Notes under the pieces: model-generated | What the model saw: only the letters and a program-made list of their open reading frames with translations | Database searches by the model: none | Told to the model about the DNA's origin: nothing | In this document: piece by piece, positions 5,557 through 6,201 of the stretch | Numbering within the stretch: the first letter of the stretch is position 1 | Layout: each line of letters starts with the position of its first letter | Position numbers and translations under genes: made by a program | Origin: an uncultured bacterium | Lineage (GTDB): Bacteria > Actinomycetota > Coriobacteriia > Coriobacteriales > Coriobacteriaceae | Assembly: GCA_905215835.1 (NCBI GenBank) | Contig: CAJMRR010000125.1 | Location: 1-6,201 of the forward strand | Length of the DNA: 6,201 nt | Direction of reading: 5' to 3'

Positions 5557-5562
5557 CAGGAG

Positions 5563-5568
5563 TCCTTT
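5563..5568 (-). promoter_or_regulatory. Ribosome binding site that sets the TTG start of the Nudix-Vsr gene
   Basis: On the minus strand, AAAGGA is followed by 6 bases and the TTG at 5556. The resulting N-terminus (MKTVHVAAGI) matches where MutT proteins normally begin. The surrounding 11 bases, AGAAAGGACTC, are identical to those of the divergent transporter gene (5691-5701). Confidence 0.75.
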
Positions 5569-5589
5569 CTCAATATCAACACGTGGCAG

Positions 5590-5651
5590 GTCGGCTACCT
5601 GTACCTTACACAACGGTAAGGCAAGCGTAAGCCATATCGATGGTAGCCGAC
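5590..5651. promoter_or_regulatory. 10-bp inverted repeat in the divergent intergenic region
   Basis: GTCGGCTACC (5590-5599) and GGTAGCCGAC (5642-5651) are perfect inverted copies 42 bases apart. Between them lies a smaller repeat, CCTTAC (5604-5609) and GTAAGG (5616-5621). The whole falls within the expected leader of the Nudix-Vsr transcript and upstream of the transporter gene, so it could act as an RNA structure or as an operator. The function is not determined. Confidence 0.4.
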
Positions 5652-5656
5652 TCGTC

Positions 5657-5694
5657 TTCTTGCGACTATAGATGCCGTAGACTAATCGCAAGAA
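5657..5694. promoter_or_regulatory. 9-bp inverted repeat overlapping the transporter ribosome binding site
   Basis: TTCTTGCGA (5657-5665) and TCGCAAGAA (5686-5694) are perfect inverted copies with a 20-base spacer. The right copy runs into the AGAAAGGA of the transporter gene. On the minus strand the same bases supply a possible promoter for the Nudix-Vsr gene: TTGCGA (5691-5686) and TATAGT (5670-5665) with a short 15-base spacer. The repeat may be an operator serving both genes, or an RNA hairpin that partly hides the transporter's ribosome binding site. Confidence 0.4.
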
Positions 5695-5698
5695 AGGA
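5693..5698 (+). promoter_or_regulatory. Ribosome binding site of the ABC transporter gene
   Basis: AAAGGA lies 6 bases before the ATG at 5705, which favours this start over the in-frame ATG at 5720. Confidence 0.7.
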
Positions 5699-5704
5699 CT
5701 CGGT

Positions 5705-6201
5705 ATGCAAACCACGCACATGGCGACCCCGGTACTGGAGGTCGCGCATCTCGAAAAGGTATACGGAGCGTTGGGCAACGTGACCCGTGCGCTCAACGAC
5801 GTCAGCTTTACCGTCAACCGCGGCGAATTCGTTGGCATCATGGGCGCTTCGGGCTCGGGCAAGTCGACGTTGCTCAACTGCGTGTCGACCATTGATAGCG
5901 CCACGAGCGGCACCATCCGCATCAACGGCCAGGACGTTACGCGCATGAAGCAGGCTAAGCTTTCGCAGTTCCGCCGCGAGGAGCTCGGCTTTATCTTCCA
6001 GGACTCCAACCTGCTCGATACGCTCACGGCACGCGAGAACATCGCCCTGCCGCTTACCATCGCCCGCACAAACTCGGCAGAGATCTCGACCCGCGTGCAG
6101 GATGTGGCAGCGCGCCTGTCCATCAGTCAGGTGCTCGACAAGTATCCCTACCAGATGTCCGGCGGGCAGCAGCAGCGCGTTGCCGCGGCTCGCGCACTCG
6201 T
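5705..6201 (+). CDS. BceA-like ABC transporter ATP-binding protein (3' truncated)
   Basis: The gene starts at ATG 5705 and runs off the right edge after 165 codons with no stop. It encodes the ATPase subunit of an ABC transporter of the MacB/LolD/BceA group. Seen are the Walker A motif GASGSGKS (47-54), the Q-loop Q99 in LGFIFQDSNLLDTLTARENI, and the signature MSGGQQQR (151-158). The stretches EFVGIMGASGSGKSTLLN, FRREELGFIFQD, LLDTLTARENIALPL and DKYPYQMSGGQ are very close to Bacillus BceA, which works with a ten-helix permease (BceB) against bacitracin and similar peptides, usually under a BceRS two-component system. Walker B and the H-loop lie beyond the window, as would the expected permease gene. 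The substrate cannot be told from the ATPase alone. Confidence 0.93.
   Translation, partial: MQTTHMATPVLEVAHLEKVYGALGNVTRALNDVSFTVNRGEFVGIMGASGSGKSTLLNCVSTIDSATSGTIRINGQDVTRMKQAKLSQFRREELGFIFQDSNLLDTLTARENIALPLTIARTNSAEISTRVQDVAARLSISQVLDKYPYQMSGGQQQRVAAARAL

Noticed and set aside
5557..6123. Extension of the Nudix-Vsr frame upstream to an ATG at 6123, giving 518 residues.
   Set aside because: The extra part lies opposite the clearly coding BceA-like gene and the intergenic region. It has no recognisable domain, and the TTG at 5556 has a good ribosome binding site where MutT proteins normally begin.

Overview
The window looks like chromosomal DNA from a GC-rich anaerobic actinobacterium, most likely a Coriobacteriia member such as Collinsella or a relative. 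That placement is an inference from GC-rich third codon positions, a flavodiiron protein gene, a BceA-like transporter gene and compact sugar-regulator genes. No rRNA or other taxonomic marker is present. Six protein genes can be supported. Two are cut by the window edges.

Left part (1-1863): the 3' end of a LacI-family repressor gene is followed by a flavodiiron protein gene (fprA) with its own leader. That leader carries an extended -10 element, two inverted repeats built from ATAG-type half-sites, and a strong ribosome binding site. A 14-bp perfect hairpin with a T-tract ends the fprA transcript and abuts the stop codon of the next, convergent gene.

Middle (1862-4034): a DeoR-family repressor gene (minus strand) is transcribed away from a class II fructose/tagatose-bisphosphate aldolase gene (plus strand). 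The AT-rich gap between them has repeated TTTC tracts that look like a DeoR-type operator, so the repressor may control itself and perhaps the aldolase. Just after the aldolase gene lies a 153-bp nested palindrome with perfect 38-bp outer arms. It has the form of a mobile or REP/MITE-like palindromic repeat rather than an ordinary terminator.

Right part (4035-6201): about 530 bp of G/T-rich sequence holds at most one doubtful small ORF on the minus strand. The most unusual gene follows, on the minus strand: a single 329-residue reading frame that joins an N-terminal Nudix (MutT-like) hydrolase to a C-terminal Vsr-type mismatch endonuclease through a lysine/arginine-rich linker. The fusion would put nucleotide-pool cleaning and DNA mismatch nicking in one polypeptide. 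It is divergent from the start of an ABC transporter ATPase gene closely resembling BceA of antimicrobial-peptide exporters. The shared intergenic region has two perfect inverted repeats, one of which overlaps the transporter's ribosome binding site.

A loose common theme is protection: oxygen or NO removal by FprA, oxidised-nucleotide and mismatch handling by the fusion, and peptide-antibiotic defence by the transporter. Nothing in the sequence shows that these genes are co-regulated.
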